64,000 bases of DNA from PALSA-1004 sp963829085 (GCA_963829085.1 CAWHHJ010000015.1:124001-188000); one strand, 5' to 3'; shown: positions 1-9,836, numbered from the stretch's first letter. Numbers and translations: made by a program. Notes: generated by a model not told the origin, from the letters alone.

Positions 1-288
1 ATTGAGCAGGTCGCGCGCCAAGCCAAGGCGAAGAGCGACACGGAACGCATAGCTGAATCGACGAGAATCAAGCGCCTGCGTGCAGAGGAACGCTTCGCGC
101 GGGTCAGCGAATGGCTCGAAGCTGCTCACCAAGCCCATCCTGACTTTAAAGAGGAGCGCCTGGCACAAAGAGCGCGTCAGATTCATTTGCTTAACCGTCC
201 CGAAGCCCCCGCAGAGGAACGCGACGAGATCACCGAGTATTACGCCGGACTATTTCTCGAACGGAAGTGCAATCCACCCGCCACATAG
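1..288 (+). CDS. 3' end of an unknown charged protein (5' end outside window)
   Basis: Frame 1 is open from the first base to a TAG at 286-288, giving 95 residues with no start inside the window. The peptide is rich in Glu, Arg, Lys and Ala and looks helical (for example RIKRLRAEERFARVSEWLEA), as in a coding region. No family is recognised. The coding inference rests on the open frame and composition only. Confidence 0.5.
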   Translation: MEQVARQAKAKSDTERIAESTRIKRLRAEERFARVSEWLEAAHQAHPDFKEERLAQRARQIHLLNRPEAPAEERDEITEYYAGLFLERKCNPPAT

Positions 289-421
289 CACCATCGGGCG
301 AAACGTGAACATCTCGCCCGAATTTACCTTTCCAGCCTTGGTTTTTCAGTAGTAACGCCTGGCCAGCGCATCGAAAATCATTCCTGAAATCGCCGTGGAG
401 GCGCAATCAGGAGGTTTTCGA

Positions 422-697
422 GTGGGCATACAACACGAGCAACATCATGATGCGCCGGCTTCGGCGCTCGCAGATTATACGGGCGCTGCAGACTGGCTCG
501 ACCGTTACGCCGGGCCGTTTTTTGAAACGCGGTCCAGTCTTGATTGGTTTATTAAACGCCACCGGCGTGAGTTGGTGGAGTGCGGTGCGCTCATCCCGCG
601 AGAGGGCCGCAGCGGTTCGCTTCTCAGCGTCTCCAAATTTCCGAAAGCGGTCTTGCAAATCCTGAAGAGTCGGGCGATCGCAAAGGCCGCTGCGTGA
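422..697 (+). CDS. Small protein, possible DNA-binding (HTH-like) accessory protein
   Basis: A 91-residue frame starts at GTG 422, seven bases after a strong AGGAGG site (409-414), which decides this start over the GTG at 395. The middle part (DWFIKRHRRELVECGALIP followed by RSGSLLSVSKFPKAVLQIL) resembles the short helix-turn-helix proteins of plasmids and islands that act as excision or replication accessories. That function is an inference from pattern; no catalytic residues are visible. Confidence 0.55.
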   Translation: MGIQHEQHHDAPASALADYTGAADWLDRYAGPFFETRSSLDWFIKRHRRELVECGALIPREGRSGSLLSVSKFPKAVLQILKSRAIAKAAA

Positions 698-946
698 TGC
701 GGGCGCAATCGAAGCGCCGCAGAAGTGCAGCAGTCGGCGTGATATCGCCGGCGTAACGCACGATGCCTGCAAAACGCTGGTGGTGTATCGGCCCATTGGG
801 GTTTGCGGAGAAGCCACCGCATGAGAATGTGGTACTGTATCCACGCAGCAATCCTGCGGCTTTGCGTTTCCCCATCGCTGCAGTTGTAGAAGCCGCCTTC
901 ACGCACGACTTCTTTTGAACGACGACGCTAAGTAAATCTGTCTCCG

Positions 947-1597
947 CTACGGGCATGGCTGCATAACAGTAACATCAACCGCCACAACACGCCGGTGGCT
1001 ATTGTGGGTGCCGTAAAAACCGTTACCACACATTGACGCGGCCGGCGGCGATGCTTTGTTGCCGCCTGCCCAAGCGACGCTGACCTGCATTGTGCGAGAA
1101 AATGAGACTGCGGAGACTCGGGTCGATGGACAGCTTGCCCTCGTGTTCGACAACTCGACGATGCATCCCATAGCACTGACGATGTTCGTCACGTTGGACG
1201 TTGGAAGCGTGGATATGAGTTGCCGGGACTGGCCTTCTAATAGACCATCCCACAACGCAAGATCGTACGATGCAAGTGCAGCTGGGGAACATTGCACTGC
1301 ACTACAATCGGCGATATCGTGTTGAACAAGTTCTTTAATCTGCAAACCTTGACCGGCGGGATCCGCTGGGGAAGCTCCTGCGACATATCTCACCGCTTGC
1401 AACGGATTGCCACGTATGCGTTCGGCCATACCACTCGCATATAGGATGGCCGTGTCGCGTTCAAATGCGTCAGAAGCATTGCGCTGAGCTTTCGCAAGCA
1501 CCCCGGCTATCCCCAAACATGCAAACGTCACCATGATGAAAGTCACCAGCATTTCGACCGCAGCAAAGCCCGTCCTGCGGTACACCCTGAGCGGCAT
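947..1597 (-). CDS. PilV-like type IV pilus minor pilin, last gene of the pil operon
   Basis: About 216 residues. A short leader is followed by the class III prepilin site RRTGFAAVEML, where prepilin peptidase would cut after Gly and Glu sits at +5, and then by a hydrophobic helix. The rest has several cysteines (CSAVQC, GCIVE, MCGNGF, QPCP) that could form disulfides as in minor pilins. It lies about 105 bp downstream of the pilE stop. The start is uncertain: ATG 1597 gives a 10-residue leader, ATG 1615 is also possible, and the longest frame opens at TTG 1681; none has a strong ribosome site. This is a second PilV-type protein besides the one at 6939-7520, which is unusual. Identity as a prepilin is firm; the PilV label is by similarity of layout. 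Confidence 0.8.
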   Translation of the reverse strand: MPLRVYRRTGFAAVEMLVTFIMVTFACLGIAGVLAKAQRNASDAFERDTAILYASGMAERIRGNPLQAVRYVAGASPADPAGQGLQIKELVQHDIADCSAVQCSPAALASYDLALWDGLLEGQSRQLISTLPTSNVTNIVSAMGCIVELSNTRASCPSTRVSAVSFSRTMQVSVAWAGGNKASPPAASMCGNGFYGTHNSHRRVVAVDVTVMQPCP

Positions 1598-1701
1598 TAA
1601 TGCGCACGCTATCATTTCCGGTGTATCGCGCCTAATGGTGACCCGTGCCTTCACGGAAAGCGAGATGGAGCGGTACACCAACGATGGTGTCGAATGTCAT
1701 T

Positions 1702-2178
1702 TCAATGCGGGACACAAGTGGATTCGTCCCAGCGACAGTCATTGCCGGCTGCATAGGAACCGTCACCATCTCGCTCACGCCAGCGTGTGCCAAGGTTGTT
1801 AATCAGCAAACTGCCGTCATTGGAAGTCGCCATCTGGTCGCCGGCATTAGGTGTCAGCGCGTGCACAAACGTGGGCGGAGCGCCGGCGGCGTTACTTACT
1901 GTGAAGGGCCGCTGTAACGTATAGTGTTTGGACACCTCCGCTGGTACAGAAAAGCTAAGCTCGCCCGAGCCTCCGCCGATGTCCGTCGCGTATCGTCGCT
2001 GATCCAGAAAGAATTGCTCCTGACGCTGAGCAAGATCCACAAGAAACACTTGGCCTTGAGCGCGGATCCCCCGCCTTACATAAGATTGATACGATGGGAA
2101 GGCGACAGCGGCAAGAATCGCTACGATCGCAAGTGCGACCATGACCTCAATGAGAGTGAATCCGCTAGTCTTGCGCAT
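1702..2178 (-). CDS. pilE: Type IV minor pilin PilE
   Basis: 158 residues beginning with the classic prepilin leader MRKTSGFTLIEVMVALAIVA: cleavage after Gly, Phe at +1, Glu at +5, then the hydrophobic alpha-1 helix that packs in the pilus core. Start ATG 2178 has AAAGGA eight bases upstream; the longer frame to 2235 has no support. It sits directly after pilY1 with a 22-bp gap. In this cluster layout the pilin-like PilE acts with PilV, PilW, PilX and PilY1 in a tip or priming complex of the pilus rather than as the major subunit. The protein would be processed by PilD and inserted in the inner membrane. Confidence 0.9.
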   Translation of the reverse strand: MRKTSGFTLIEVMVALAIVAILAAVAFPSYQSYVRRGIRAQGQVFLVDLAQRQEQFFLDQRRYATDIGGGSGELSFSVPAEVSKHYTLQRPFTVSNAAGAPPTFVHALTPNAGDQMATSNDGSLLINNLGTRWRERDGDGSYAAGNDCRWDESTCVPH

Positions 2179-2200
2179 GTTAGTCTGTCCTTTGGGCTCG

Positions 2201-5200
2201 CTATCTCTGATTCCAGAATTTGCGAATCCGAGCACCTATTGGGGTCGCCGGCGGTTGCAAGACCGATGTGCCTGAGAGAACCACCTGCTGTAACCTACCG
2301 GCGACTTGGACGATCGCTCCCACAGGTGAGGGTGGATAGCCGCCTCCGGCATGTTTAACGTAACGGCTCGCGCTCGTGAGTCCCGCCGTCGTGTTGTATG
2401 CAATCACTGACGCGCCAGTCTGGAGACCGACTGTATATTCGCGTGCAAGGCCCAAATTGCTGGCGCAGACACCAGGTGCCGGGGGTGTCGGCTGATTTGT
2501 GTTGAAAAATGTGGCGTTACCAAGCGTCACTACGCTACTGACCGTTTTCTCCCCAGGGAGTAGTGTAATAAACCATCCGTTCGCCGCAGCTAGCGCGTTG
2601 GTAGCCGACGCGATTTGAGCCGACGTGCCCTCCTGAATCAGATTGTCAGTCGTATCGAATAGATCAGTTTCGATGGTCGTTGCCCCGCTGAAGGTGAAGC
2701 CGGTACTGCGGTCCTTAATCATATAAAACCGATTTGTCACTGCGTTAATGAGCGGATGAGCGGTATCGCCGTAGCCATTAAAGGGATGCTCGCGGTCGCC
2801 GGAGCCGATTACGACGGCGTCATAGAGGCCATTGGCGTCATTGGTGTACACCACATCGGGGGAAAACAAGAATTTGCGCCGGTTCCCGACGGTCGGAGAG
2901 GCGGCAAAGCCGAGTGAGGCAAGTTTGTTTACAGTCCAATTCACTGGCGACACATCATTAATGTCGGCTCGCCACACATTGCCGCCGGTGTCACCAACGT
3001 AAAATCGATCCGCATAGCCATCGCTGTTTCTATCCAACACACCCACGTCCGAAGGAATAGCAAATGTCATTCCGGCGATCGTCTTAAACACTTGACCAGT
3101 TGATAACGTAGAAGGCGCTACCGGCCCGGCCTGCCAAATTACATTGCCGGTGACGCCATCCACAACAAACAAGCCACGTCCCATGGTATTCGTAGTGCCC
3201 GCTGGTATGGGATCCAGATCTTCAACTGCGGGGTCATATCCAGCACCGAAAATCAAAACTGGATTCGCTGACGCACGAATGCGTCTTACTTTAGGCTCAG
3301 ACCATGTTTGTCCAAGCTCGGTATATCCGGCACTTGAGTTGTCTCGTCTCCACAGAAACTTTGGCTGGTCTGGATCGGTTACATCGAGCGCATAAATGAA
3401 GCGACCGCCGCGCCGCATCGACATGTAGAGGTAGACCTTGTCGCCGTCTGCAGCGACGAACTTGCCATCGTTGTTTGCATCGAACTGATAGACGCCGACC
3501 GCGCCGTCCGCGAAATAAGGCTTAGGAGTTGCGGTGCTTGCTGGCGGAACGTTATCCCGCATGCGCTTGAACTGCCCGAAGAATTCCGTCGGTATAAAGG
3601 ACCATTTCTCATAGCCATCGGTTGACCCCTGTCCGCCTTTTACAGCGCGAAACAACCCATCGTTTGAGCCATAGAAAATGACGACGTCGTTGTCGTCTCC
3701 ATAGCGATTATAGTTAACGACCGCCGGCCTGGAATGCAGGACATCCCCGTGCACGGACGACCGTATGTCAGTAAAGCTTCCATCAAGGTTTTCATCGGAC
3801 GCGTTGTCCATCCCTCGCACCCAATTGATGATGTTGGTCACTTCAGCGGCGGTCCCAGCAGCAAACGCCGCGACGCTTGCGGAAGGCACGACATTACTAG
3901 TATTAAACGGGTAATTCGCAAGCGGCGCATTCGCCGTTGCCAAACAGGTACCGTTGCAGGTATAAATCTTCCGCGTTTGGGCGGCTGTTGAGTCCGGGTT
4001 CGGGTAAATCGTTCGTATACGTTGAGCGGCGCCGCCTTTTTCCACGATGGGACCGTCCGGCCGATCTGATCCTGACTGCGGATTTCCAGAAGGGGCGAAC
4101 GACCAAAAAGAAGAGCTCGAAGTCCAGAAACTCACACCGTCGTCGACGATAAAGCCGGTGGCTGGGCTTTCAGCAGCCAGCCCGTTGGCGTCGGCAAGGA
4201 ATAAGCTTTGTGTATTGGAGTTATACGCGAGTTGATACTGTTTAAGGTTTCCGAACCAACGTGGTGAGCCGTCGGGATCAGGGCGGAATCCGCCAAGGTA
4301 TACCTGATTAAGGTTAGTACCACGCACGTTCACCGAAACCGGAAGTGTCACCGACGCGAAGACACTGTTTAAGCTCTGCACCTCGTTAAAGACAGTTTGT
4401 AGCGCATCTGCCAGTGCAGCAGTGCTCGTGGCAGCAAAATAGCGGCCGTGGCCCTGGTTAGCTATGCTTTCGAGCAAGACGATGTTGGCTGTGTCATTAC
4501 CTGTCACATGCGTTGGATCGTATACGTTGACCGTGTATGTAATGATATTCTGCTTGCCCGGTAGATCGCTGACATCGGTCTGATACAGAAACCGCGCATA
4601 CTCATCGCCAATGTTGCCTTGCGCAGTACTGTTGGGAAGTGGGATGGTAGTAATTGAATTCGCGCCTCCGACGTTGCTCAGCAACGTGCTCGCGCTCGGG
4701 TTGCCACTATCTGCCCCTGACTGGGGCAACCCGTTACTGATAAAGATTACGTAGTTTTTCTGGCAGGCATCGGAGATAGGACTGATATACGTGCGGCTCG
4801 ACGATGAGTCAAACGCATTGCCGGCGATACTTCCAGCAGTGTTGGTGACGCTGTTGCCCGTATAATCGCGTTTAGGCTGGCCAAATCCTCCAAACGCGGT
4901 CGGTCCGAAGTTCTGGCTATTCTGGGGAGCCTGGGTGGTCCCGCCGCCGCCGAAGTACTTATACGCCTCGAATAGTCCGAAGCCATACGGTGCATTGTTA
5001 CTTTTATCACCGTTAATGTTAAGTCCCGTGATCAGACTTTGAAGTGAGCTCTTGTTCGCACTCGTCATATTGCGCACTGCATACCTGATGTATGTGCTCA
5101 CGGGTGAACTCGTGCCGGGCCCCGTTTCTCCAAATAACATGACACCGACATTTACGTTGGCCCCTAACGTTCCAACGACTGCACTAATCGTGGCCATCTC

Positions 5201-5398
5201 CGAACTGAACTTAGTGCCGACGTCAAAAGAAGCACTCCAATTTGCAGAATTGTCTAAGATGATTAGAACATTTGGCGCCAGTCCGGTAACAGATGTATTG
5301 CCCGAGAAAATCTCAGTGTCGTCTGCGAATGCGGCCAGCGGGCCGCAAAGTCTTAGGCATAACAAGCCGCCCAACAAGCAACGCAACGTAAGTGTCAT
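2201..5398 (-). CDS. pilY1: PilY1, type IV pilus tip adhesin/assembly protein
   Basis: 1065 residues, in the usual size range of PilY1. An N-terminal signal peptide (cut near AFA-DDTEIF) is followed by a von Willebrand A-like region starting around residue 44 with a MIDAS-like DNS (D49-S51). The C-terminal half is the PilY1 beta-propeller with two calcium-loop motifs, DANNDGKFVAADGD near residue 640 and DRNSDGYADRF near 788. Start ATG 5398 has an AAAGGAAC site. PilY1 works at the pilus tip, opposing retraction and binding surfaces, with Ca2+ setting its state; this is known from Pseudomonas and Neisseria homologues. It lies between pilX and pilE in the operon and is intact. Confidence 0.95.
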   Translation of the reverse strand: MTLTLRCLLGGLLCLRLCGPLAAFADDTEIFSGNTSVTGLAPNVLIILDNSANWSASFDVGTKFSSEMATISAVVGTLGANVNVGVMLFGETGPGTSSPVSTYIRYAVRNMTSANKSSLQSLITGLNINGDKSNNAPYGFGLFEAYKYFGGGGTTQAPQNSQNFGPTAFGGFGQPKRDYTGNSVTNTAGSIAGNAFDSSSSRTYISPISDACQKNYVIFISNGLPQSGADSGNPSASTLLSNVGGANSITTIPLPNSTAQGNIGDEYARFLYQTDVSDLPGKQNIITYTVNVYDPTHVTGNDTANIVLLESIANQGHGRYFAATSTAALADALQTVFNEVQSLNSVFASVTLPVSVNVRGTNLNQVYLGGFRPDPDGSPRWFGNLKQYQLAYNSNTQSLFLADANGLAAESPATGFIVDDGVSFWTSSSSFWSFAPSGNPQSGSDRPDGPIVEKGGAAQRIRTIYPNPDSTAAQTRKIYTCNGTCLATANAPLANYPFNTSNVVPSASVAAFAAGTAAEVTNIINWVRGMDNASDENLDGSFTDIRSSVHGDVLHSRPAVVNYNRYGDDNDVVIFYGSNDGLFRAVKGGQGSTDGYEKWSFIPTEFFGQFKRMRDNVPPASTATPKPYFADGAVGVYQFDANNDGKFVAADGDKVYLYMSMRRGGRFIYALDVTDPDQPKFLWRRDNSSAGYTELGQTWSEPKVRRIRASANPVLIFGAGYDPAVEDLDPIPAGTTNTMGRGLFVVDGVTGNVIWQAGPVAPSTLSTGQVFKTIAGMTFAIPSDVGVLDRNSDGYADRFYVGDTGGNVWRADINDVSPVNWTVNKLASLGFAASPTVGNRRKFLFSPDVVYTNDANGLYDAVVIGSGDREHPFNGYGDTAHPLINAVTNRFYMIKDRSTGFTFSGATTIETDLFDTTDNLIQEGTSAQIASATNALAAANGWFITLLPGEKTVSSVVTLGNATFFNTNQPTPPAPGVCASNLGLAREYTVGLQTGASVIAYNTTAGLTSASRYVKHAGGGYPPSPVGAIVQVAGRLQQVVLSGTSVLQPPATPIGARIRKFWNQR

Positions 5399-5416
5399 GT
5401 TCGTTCCTTTACTGGG

Positions 5417-5845
5417 TTACGGGCAATAGTTGGTGGGCAAACGGATAGCCACACCTTGATCAATGGTTGCTGATGCACCGGTGACCGTGTCCGTAGCACT
5501 TGCACTGACAAGCCAAAGTGTGTCGTAGAGCGTGATGTTGTTAACTGCGGTGTAACCTTGTGCAGGCGATGTACCGAGGCACTTAGGCGTCGTAATGGCA
5601 AACGCGATTCCATTTACCGTAATTGTCTGCGCCGTGGGAGTCGTAAAGTTATTTGCATTGCTTAAGACCGTTTCAATAGCCTGCTGCGCACCCTGGCGCA
5701 GCGCCATCTTGCTTTGCAAGTTGCCAACGATCCGAAGGTCGGACATGCTGAGATTGAGCGAAGAGACGACGAAGAGGGTTATAAGCACCAGCATGACCAG
5801 GCTGACCATCAGCACCGCGCCTCGCTGCTGTTTAACGCTTTTCAC
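5417..5845 (-). CDS. pilX: Type IV pilus minor protein PilX
   Basis: 142 residues. The N-terminus MKSVKQQRGAVLMVSLVMLVLITLF matches the PilX_N region: a short basic leader, RGAVL in place of the usual GFTLIE, and one long hydrophobic helix, then the conserved MSDLRIVGNLQSKMALRQGAQQAIE stretch (split here as NLQSKMALRQGAQQ). The start overlaps the pilW stop by 4 bp (ATGA), so translation is probably coupled. PilX belongs to the minor-pilin complex that primes pilus assembly and positions PilY1. Confidence 0.9.
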   Translation of the reverse strand: MKSVKQQRGAVLMVSLVMLVLITLFVVSSLNLSMSDLRIVGNLQSKMALRQGAQQAIETVLSNANNFTTPTAQTITVNGIAFAITTPKCLGTSPAQGYTAVNNITLYDTLWLVSASATDTVTGASATIDQGVAIRLPTNYCP

Positions 5846-6942
5846 TGTGGAATCTCTCGGCGTCCGCTGACATCGTTCAGGCGAGCCGTCCCAGCAAATA
5901 AATGTTTTTTGTACGCATCATTGAACGGTCCCACGGTGCCCGCTGCTCCCATGTTGTACGTCTTAGTGTCAACGTAGCCCGTCGTCAGCTGTGAGGAAGT
6001 GGCTATGAAGTTGATACGAACGCTCACCACGTGATGCCAGTTCTGGAAGCTTGGCGCCGTCACATAGCTGTCCGGCGAACCATCCCCAAAGTGCTGCGTT
6101 ATCGCATTTCGTACTGCGGGTGCGTTATCGATGCCATAATCAAACTGCAGATTGCGTATGCCCTCGACCAGTGGCGAAATCCTCCAGCCCGGCACCCCTG
6201 ATACAGATGTAAGGTCAAGCCGCTTCAGTGTCGGAATTGGGCTTCCGCCGTCGTCTAGATTGCCGGTACAGGTTTCGCTTCCATCGGCGGGCACACTGCA
6301 CGGCGCAATGAAATAGATTTTCACCGATAGTTTTCTGATGTCGGCAGCGGTGACACCGTCTTTCTTGAAAAGCGTAGCCACTGCGCCGTTTGCCTTCTTC
6401 GTGGTCCCGATAGCCGCGCCCGCTACACCGATTTGGACTTCCGCAGTCATGTTGATCGCTTGTACATAAATCTCACCCGTTGTTGGTATGTCCGTCGGGG
6501 CAAGCGGAAGGAACTCGGCGTGACGGACGACCAGAATATCCGTGCCCGGCACAAAGTTGGCATCGCTTAGACAGGTTAGCGGCGACACCGCTGGTGCGTC
6601 GTACCCTTGAATCGGGAACTCTAGTCCATCGTAGATGCCGGCCGCAGTGAGAAGACACGGATCCGTCATGGCAACTGCATAAAAAGGAAGGTTATAGAAC
6701 TCGCCGAAGTAGCCGGCGTGGTTGATGTCTTCAGTCATGATAGACATGCCCATACTGCCGTTGCTTGTATGCTCGGCCGTCTTTTTCAGTTCCGCATGCG
6801 ACCTGCTCGCATTCATAAAAAACGAAACTAGGCCACCAAGAACTACGATGCCGATCGCGAGCGCTATCATCAGCTCCAAAAGCGTAAAGCCAAGATCTCC
6901 TAGAGCGCTTTTTGCGCTGCTGTAGCCGCGTGTGACTGTCAT
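5842..6942 (-). CDS. pilW: Type IV pilus minor pilin PilW
   Basis: 366 residues, typical for PilW. The prepilin motif LGFTLLELMIALAIG follows an 18-residue leader, longer than average but normal for PilW, with Glu at +5 after the cleaved Gly. Several cysteine pairs occur in the globular part (SPLTCLS, APCSVPADGSETC). Overlaps pilV upstream and pilX downstream by 4 bp each, which supports one polycistronic message. Membrane-anchored component of the pilus priming complex. Confidence 0.9.
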   Translation of the reverse strand: MTVTRGYSSAKSALGDLGFTLLELMIALAIGIVVLGGLVSFFMNASRSHAELKKTAEHTSNGSMGMSIMTEDINHAGYFGEFYNLPFYAVAMTDPCLLTAAGIYDGLEFPIQGYDAPAVSPLTCLSDANFVPGTDILVVRHAEFLPLAPTDIPTTGEIYVQAINMTAEVQIGVAGAAIGTTKKANGAVATLFKKDGVTAADIRKLSVKIYFIAPCSVPADGSETCTGNLDDGGSPIPTLKRLDLTSVSGVPGWRISPLVEGIRNLQFDYGIDNAPAVRNAITQHFGDGSPDSYVTAPSFQNWHHVVSVRINFIATSSQLTTGYVDTKTYNMGAAGTVGPFNDAYKKHLFAGTARLNDVSGRREIPQ

Positions 6943-7520
6943 AACAAGGCTGCCGGTCTAAATGTTGCGGACACCGCTCGCCGGAGATTCTCTGCGCCAT
7001 ATGTGTTGTTGCCGCAGGCAACCAATGGCGCGGCGGTCGGGGTTAAGCCCTGCCACGCAACAGTGATGGTGTATGTCAAGCTCACATCGTCATAGCTGAT
7101 GCATCCCCGCGCTGCGAGCAAACCTCCAGTGGCGGTTCCGGCCACAGCCTCGCTGCTTCCCTTCAGCATCGCATCCCACTCGTTAAGGTCGTTTACCGCA
7201 GTAAGCTGCGTATTTGCGTCGCCGTAACCCGCGCAGGTCACTGGCGCCACATGGTTCGCGTCTGGGAACCCTAGATAGGGCACGCCAGTGGTCGCGGACG
7301 TCAACCCGTAACAGCGGGCTGTCTGCCGATTCGCATTAATGCGATTCACTATTGCATCCATAAGAACCAATGCCTGCGCGCGGTCATATGCTTCAAGGTC
7401 GGTCTGTTGCATCCGTGCTTGTAATGCGCCAAGGCCAAGTAAGCTCAGTGCGATAATCACAAGCGCAACCAAAACCTCGATCAGCGTGAATCCAGTGCAC
7501 ATGGGTTGGTGACGGGTCAT
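6939..7520 (-). CDS. pilV: Type IV pilus minor pilin PilV
   Basis: 193 residues with leader MTRHQPMCTG cut before FTLIEVLVALVIIALSLLG. The following GLGALQARMQQTDLEAYDRAQAL (GLGALQARMQQ part) is the typical PilV signature. It overlaps pilW by 4 bp and follows the fimT-type gene with a 3-bp gap. The paralogue at 947-1597 shares the lay-out of a late conserved Cys region (VACGNNTYG here, SMCGNGFYG there), which suggests that the last gene of the operon arose from this one. Confidence 0.9.
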   Translation of the reverse strand: MTRHQPMCTGFTLIEVLVALVIIALSLLGLGALQARMQQTDLEAYDRAQALVLMDAIVNRINANRQTARCYGLTSATTGVPYLGFPDANHVAPVTCAGYGDANTQLTAVNDLNEWDAMLKGSSEAVAGTATGGLLAARGCISYDDVSLTYTITVAWQGLTPTAAPLVACGNNTYGAENLRRAVSATFRPAALL

Positions 7521-7523
7521 TTG

Positions 7524-8033
7524 TTAGCCGTTAATGCAATTACCGTCCTGGCTTTTGTCTATGCGGATACTCGGGCGACCTGCCGGACTAATGACAAGGC
7601 AGCGTTTAGAGACGCCGCTACTCCGCGTAGAGGTGAGTTCTAATTGGTAACGTGTGGCTATCGTCAAACGTCCATCGCCCCCAAAAGCAAGCGCAACGCC
7701 TACGGGCGCCGTATAAGCGACAGTTTTCGTTTCCAACTGCGACTTCAGAATCTCAGTTCCGACCTGAAGGTCGTAGCCATTTGCGAAATTACCGCCTCGC
7801 GGGGTGATGGTAACAACCGCATTGCGTTTAATGGCTTCACTGCGCGCCAAAGCAAGATTGGCATAAAAATCGTAGGTGGCCGTCTTAACGTGTTGGACTG
7901 CGATCATGGCCGTTAATGCGGGTGCCCCTAGCGCTAGCAGTATTGCGCCAATCGTCACTGCTACTAAGAGTTCGATGATCGTAAAGGCCCGCTGACGGCT
8001 ATACCTCGTGCGCAGCCTTAAGCGCAGGAGCAT
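7524..8033 (-). CDS. fimT: FimT/GspH-type pseudopilin, first gene of the pil operon
   Basis: About 169 residues from ATG 8033. The prepilin site RQRAFTIIELLVAVTIG has Ala instead of Gly at -1 and Glu at +5, followed by a helix and the GspH/FimT motif (YDFYANLALARSEAIKRN). FimT-type minor pseudopilins take part in pilus priming and, in some species, DNA uptake. The start is not certain: the frame extends to TTG 8120, which has a GAGAAA site, but that would make an unusually long leader. It is the first gene of the minus-strand operon, so the promoter should lie in 8040-8350. Confidence 0.85.
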   Translation of the reverse strand: MLLRLRLRTRYSRQRAFTIIELLVAVTIGAILLALGAPALTAMIAVQHVKTATYDFYANLALARSEAIKRNAVVTITPRGGNFANGYDLQVGTEILKSQLETKTVAYTAPVGVALAFGGDGRLTIATRYQLELTSTRSSGVSKRCLVISPAGRPSIRIDKSQDGNCING

Positions 8034-8120
8034 GTCAGGCAATTCGCTGAGACAGACCGTCGTCGTCGTCGAGCGAAGACTTAGGAGCGGCTCGTAGATG
8101 AGTGCTAGGTTAATAATCAA

Positions 8121-8909
8121 TGTTTCTCTGTACCTAAGCGGTTGGCGATTGCGTTTATCAATACGACGTCACGGCGATCAGTGTGTCTTCGCACGATATC
8201 TCGAGGCTCGACGGTATGTCGATGGAATGCCGACCAAAGGCGGGTTTGAGCAGACAGACGGTAGTTATTGAAAAAAATGTATGCGATTGATCACTTTTTG
8301 TATCCTCCCAAGTCGCCATTTTTGCTAACTGATGTCAACGTCATGTGAACTATTGAACACCAGAAACGTGGCAAATGATACGGACACTAGTGTTGAGGCG
8401 AATCTCGTCAGTACGAGGAATGCGGCTAACATAAAGTGGGCATATCACGATGCAAGCGCCATCGATGGTGCAGTTCGTGCTGGTTAGTTCGGCACGGCTA
8501 GTGCAAGAGTGCCAGGCTGCGCTGCTCGCGCATTTGATCAGCAGTCGGAACATACGCGAAGCGCAATTCAACAAGTAAGCAGCAAGAGCTGACTGAGCTT
8601 CGAACGCCAGCAGAAGTGAGATAGGCGCATCTGTCGGGCCGATAACGGAGCGCGATCGGATCTTATCGCCAAGGTCATGATATCTACCCTAGTGGCTATA
8701 CAATATTCTTCAAGTGGTTGGGCCACCAGTGCTACGATCTCAACTAACTGCGAGTAGAGAGGGAAGCAGGCGATACTTCAGTCCGGGCGCTGGAATAGAT
8801 CAATGACTCGTGCAAGCTTTGCTCGATTACTCTCCACAGCGTTTAAACAAATTAGCTGTTTACATCAATTGGCGTGTCGGGGGTAACCGCACAATAGGGA
8901 GACTTTTTG
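8121..8909. other. Long non-coding stretch between the pil operon and the 8.9 kb gene
   Basis: No convincing gene is visible in about 790 bp. It should hold the promoter of the minus-strand pil operon; an AT-rich patch (GAAAAAAATGTATG near 8270) is a possible site, but no clear -35/-10 or sigma-54 box is claimed. Confidence 0.4.
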
Positions 8910-9215
8910 ATGCCGCTTTATCAGTTGACCATGTTCTACTCGACGCTAGAAGAGCATTCGGACACCATTCGCCTGCTGCGTAACGAAGTACAGTCCATCT
9001 CCGGTGAAAATTGGCGTGTGCTATCGGCCGGTCAAGACCTGTCGGCAATAGTTTTTGAAACAGATACGGCACATAGCGAACTGCAGGAACGTTTCGTCCG
9101 TTATGGAGACGAACGTTTTATGTATCTGTTAACACAGATATCGGTCATCGTCGGAGGTTGCCTTGAGACAGGCGTGTGGCAATGGCTTGACAGGCGCCTA
9201 CCAGCGGGTAATTGA
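8910..9215 (+). CDS. Small conserved-looking hypothetical protein
   Basis: 101 residues from ATG 8910, preceded by AGGGAGAC; a TTG one codon earlier is less likely. The composition is that of a soluble alpha/beta protein (WRVLSAGQDLSAIVFETDT, then FMYLLTQISVIVG). No membrane segment or known motif. It stands alone, upstream of an RRM-like remnant. Function unknown. Confidence 0.55.
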   Translation: MPLYQLTMFYSTLEEHSDTIRLLRNEVQSISGENWRVLSAGQDLSAIVFETDTAHSELQERFVRYGDERFMYLLTQISVIVGGCLETGVWQWLDRRLPAGN

Positions 9216-9431
9216 GGTTCCGGATAGGTGGCGTCGTTGTTGCGCGCGTTGTTGGTGGCGGAGTGAGGCTTAGAAAATCAATTCATCCGCGAGATAGCGA
9301 GCCCTTTCCGTTGCGCTTCGGGTCTAAACCATGAACTCGGCCATACTCTGTCCTTCAGAAGGTTGCTTGAGCTAACTCGAAGCCGAAGCGCTCGTTGACT
9401 CATTCGTTTGTTGCGACACAGCGAAGCCAGC

Positions 9432-9545
9432 CACCGATTTCCTTTCATAGAAGTGGCGACGCAAGCAGAAACGCTGCAATTGGCGGCTGCCATTGGTGGT
9501 ACGAGCTTTGGTTCCACGACCGTCGAGCTGGCTGACGAACGTTAA
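9432..9545 (+). pseudogene. Remnant of an RRM-like protein (C-terminal half)
   Basis: In frame from 9432 to the TAA at 9543 the DNA encodes HRFPFIEVATQAETLQLAA and then GGTSFGSTTVELADER. This matches the RNP1 strand, second helix and last strand of the small RRM-like proteins at 10126, 19155 and 51665. No start or first half is present in frame; a TGA interrupts the upstream frame. It is read as a decayed copy. Confidence 0.55.
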
Positions 9546-9836
9546 GCCGGAACCGATGAGCGGTCGGCCGACGTGCATTATGCCTTTACAGTGCTCATGT
9601 TAGTCGCATAGGCTTATGTGGTTCTGCCAATAAACCCCTGGCGCAGCAAATCAGCGTTGCGACACGATTTGACATCGGACTCATACATTCCATGCATTAA
9701 CGAACTCGTGCAATAACCGGCGCCTTTTCAGATGGCGCGTCATGACCGAGAGCGGTCCGTTTGCTGCGACGATTCCTCTCAACTGCGTAGCCCCGCCGTG
9801 GCGTGACGATATGGCACTCAAATGCATATAGGTACA
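9546..9836. other. Spacer without a recognisable gene
   Basis: No coding region, repeat or hairpin is seen. It may hold the promoter for the plus-strand genes that start at 9837. Confidence 0.35.

Noticed and set aside
505..956. Overlapping minus-strand frames around 407-956
   Set aside because: They are shadows of the plus-strand gene 422-697 and of non-coding DNA; none has a ribosome site or protein-like motif.
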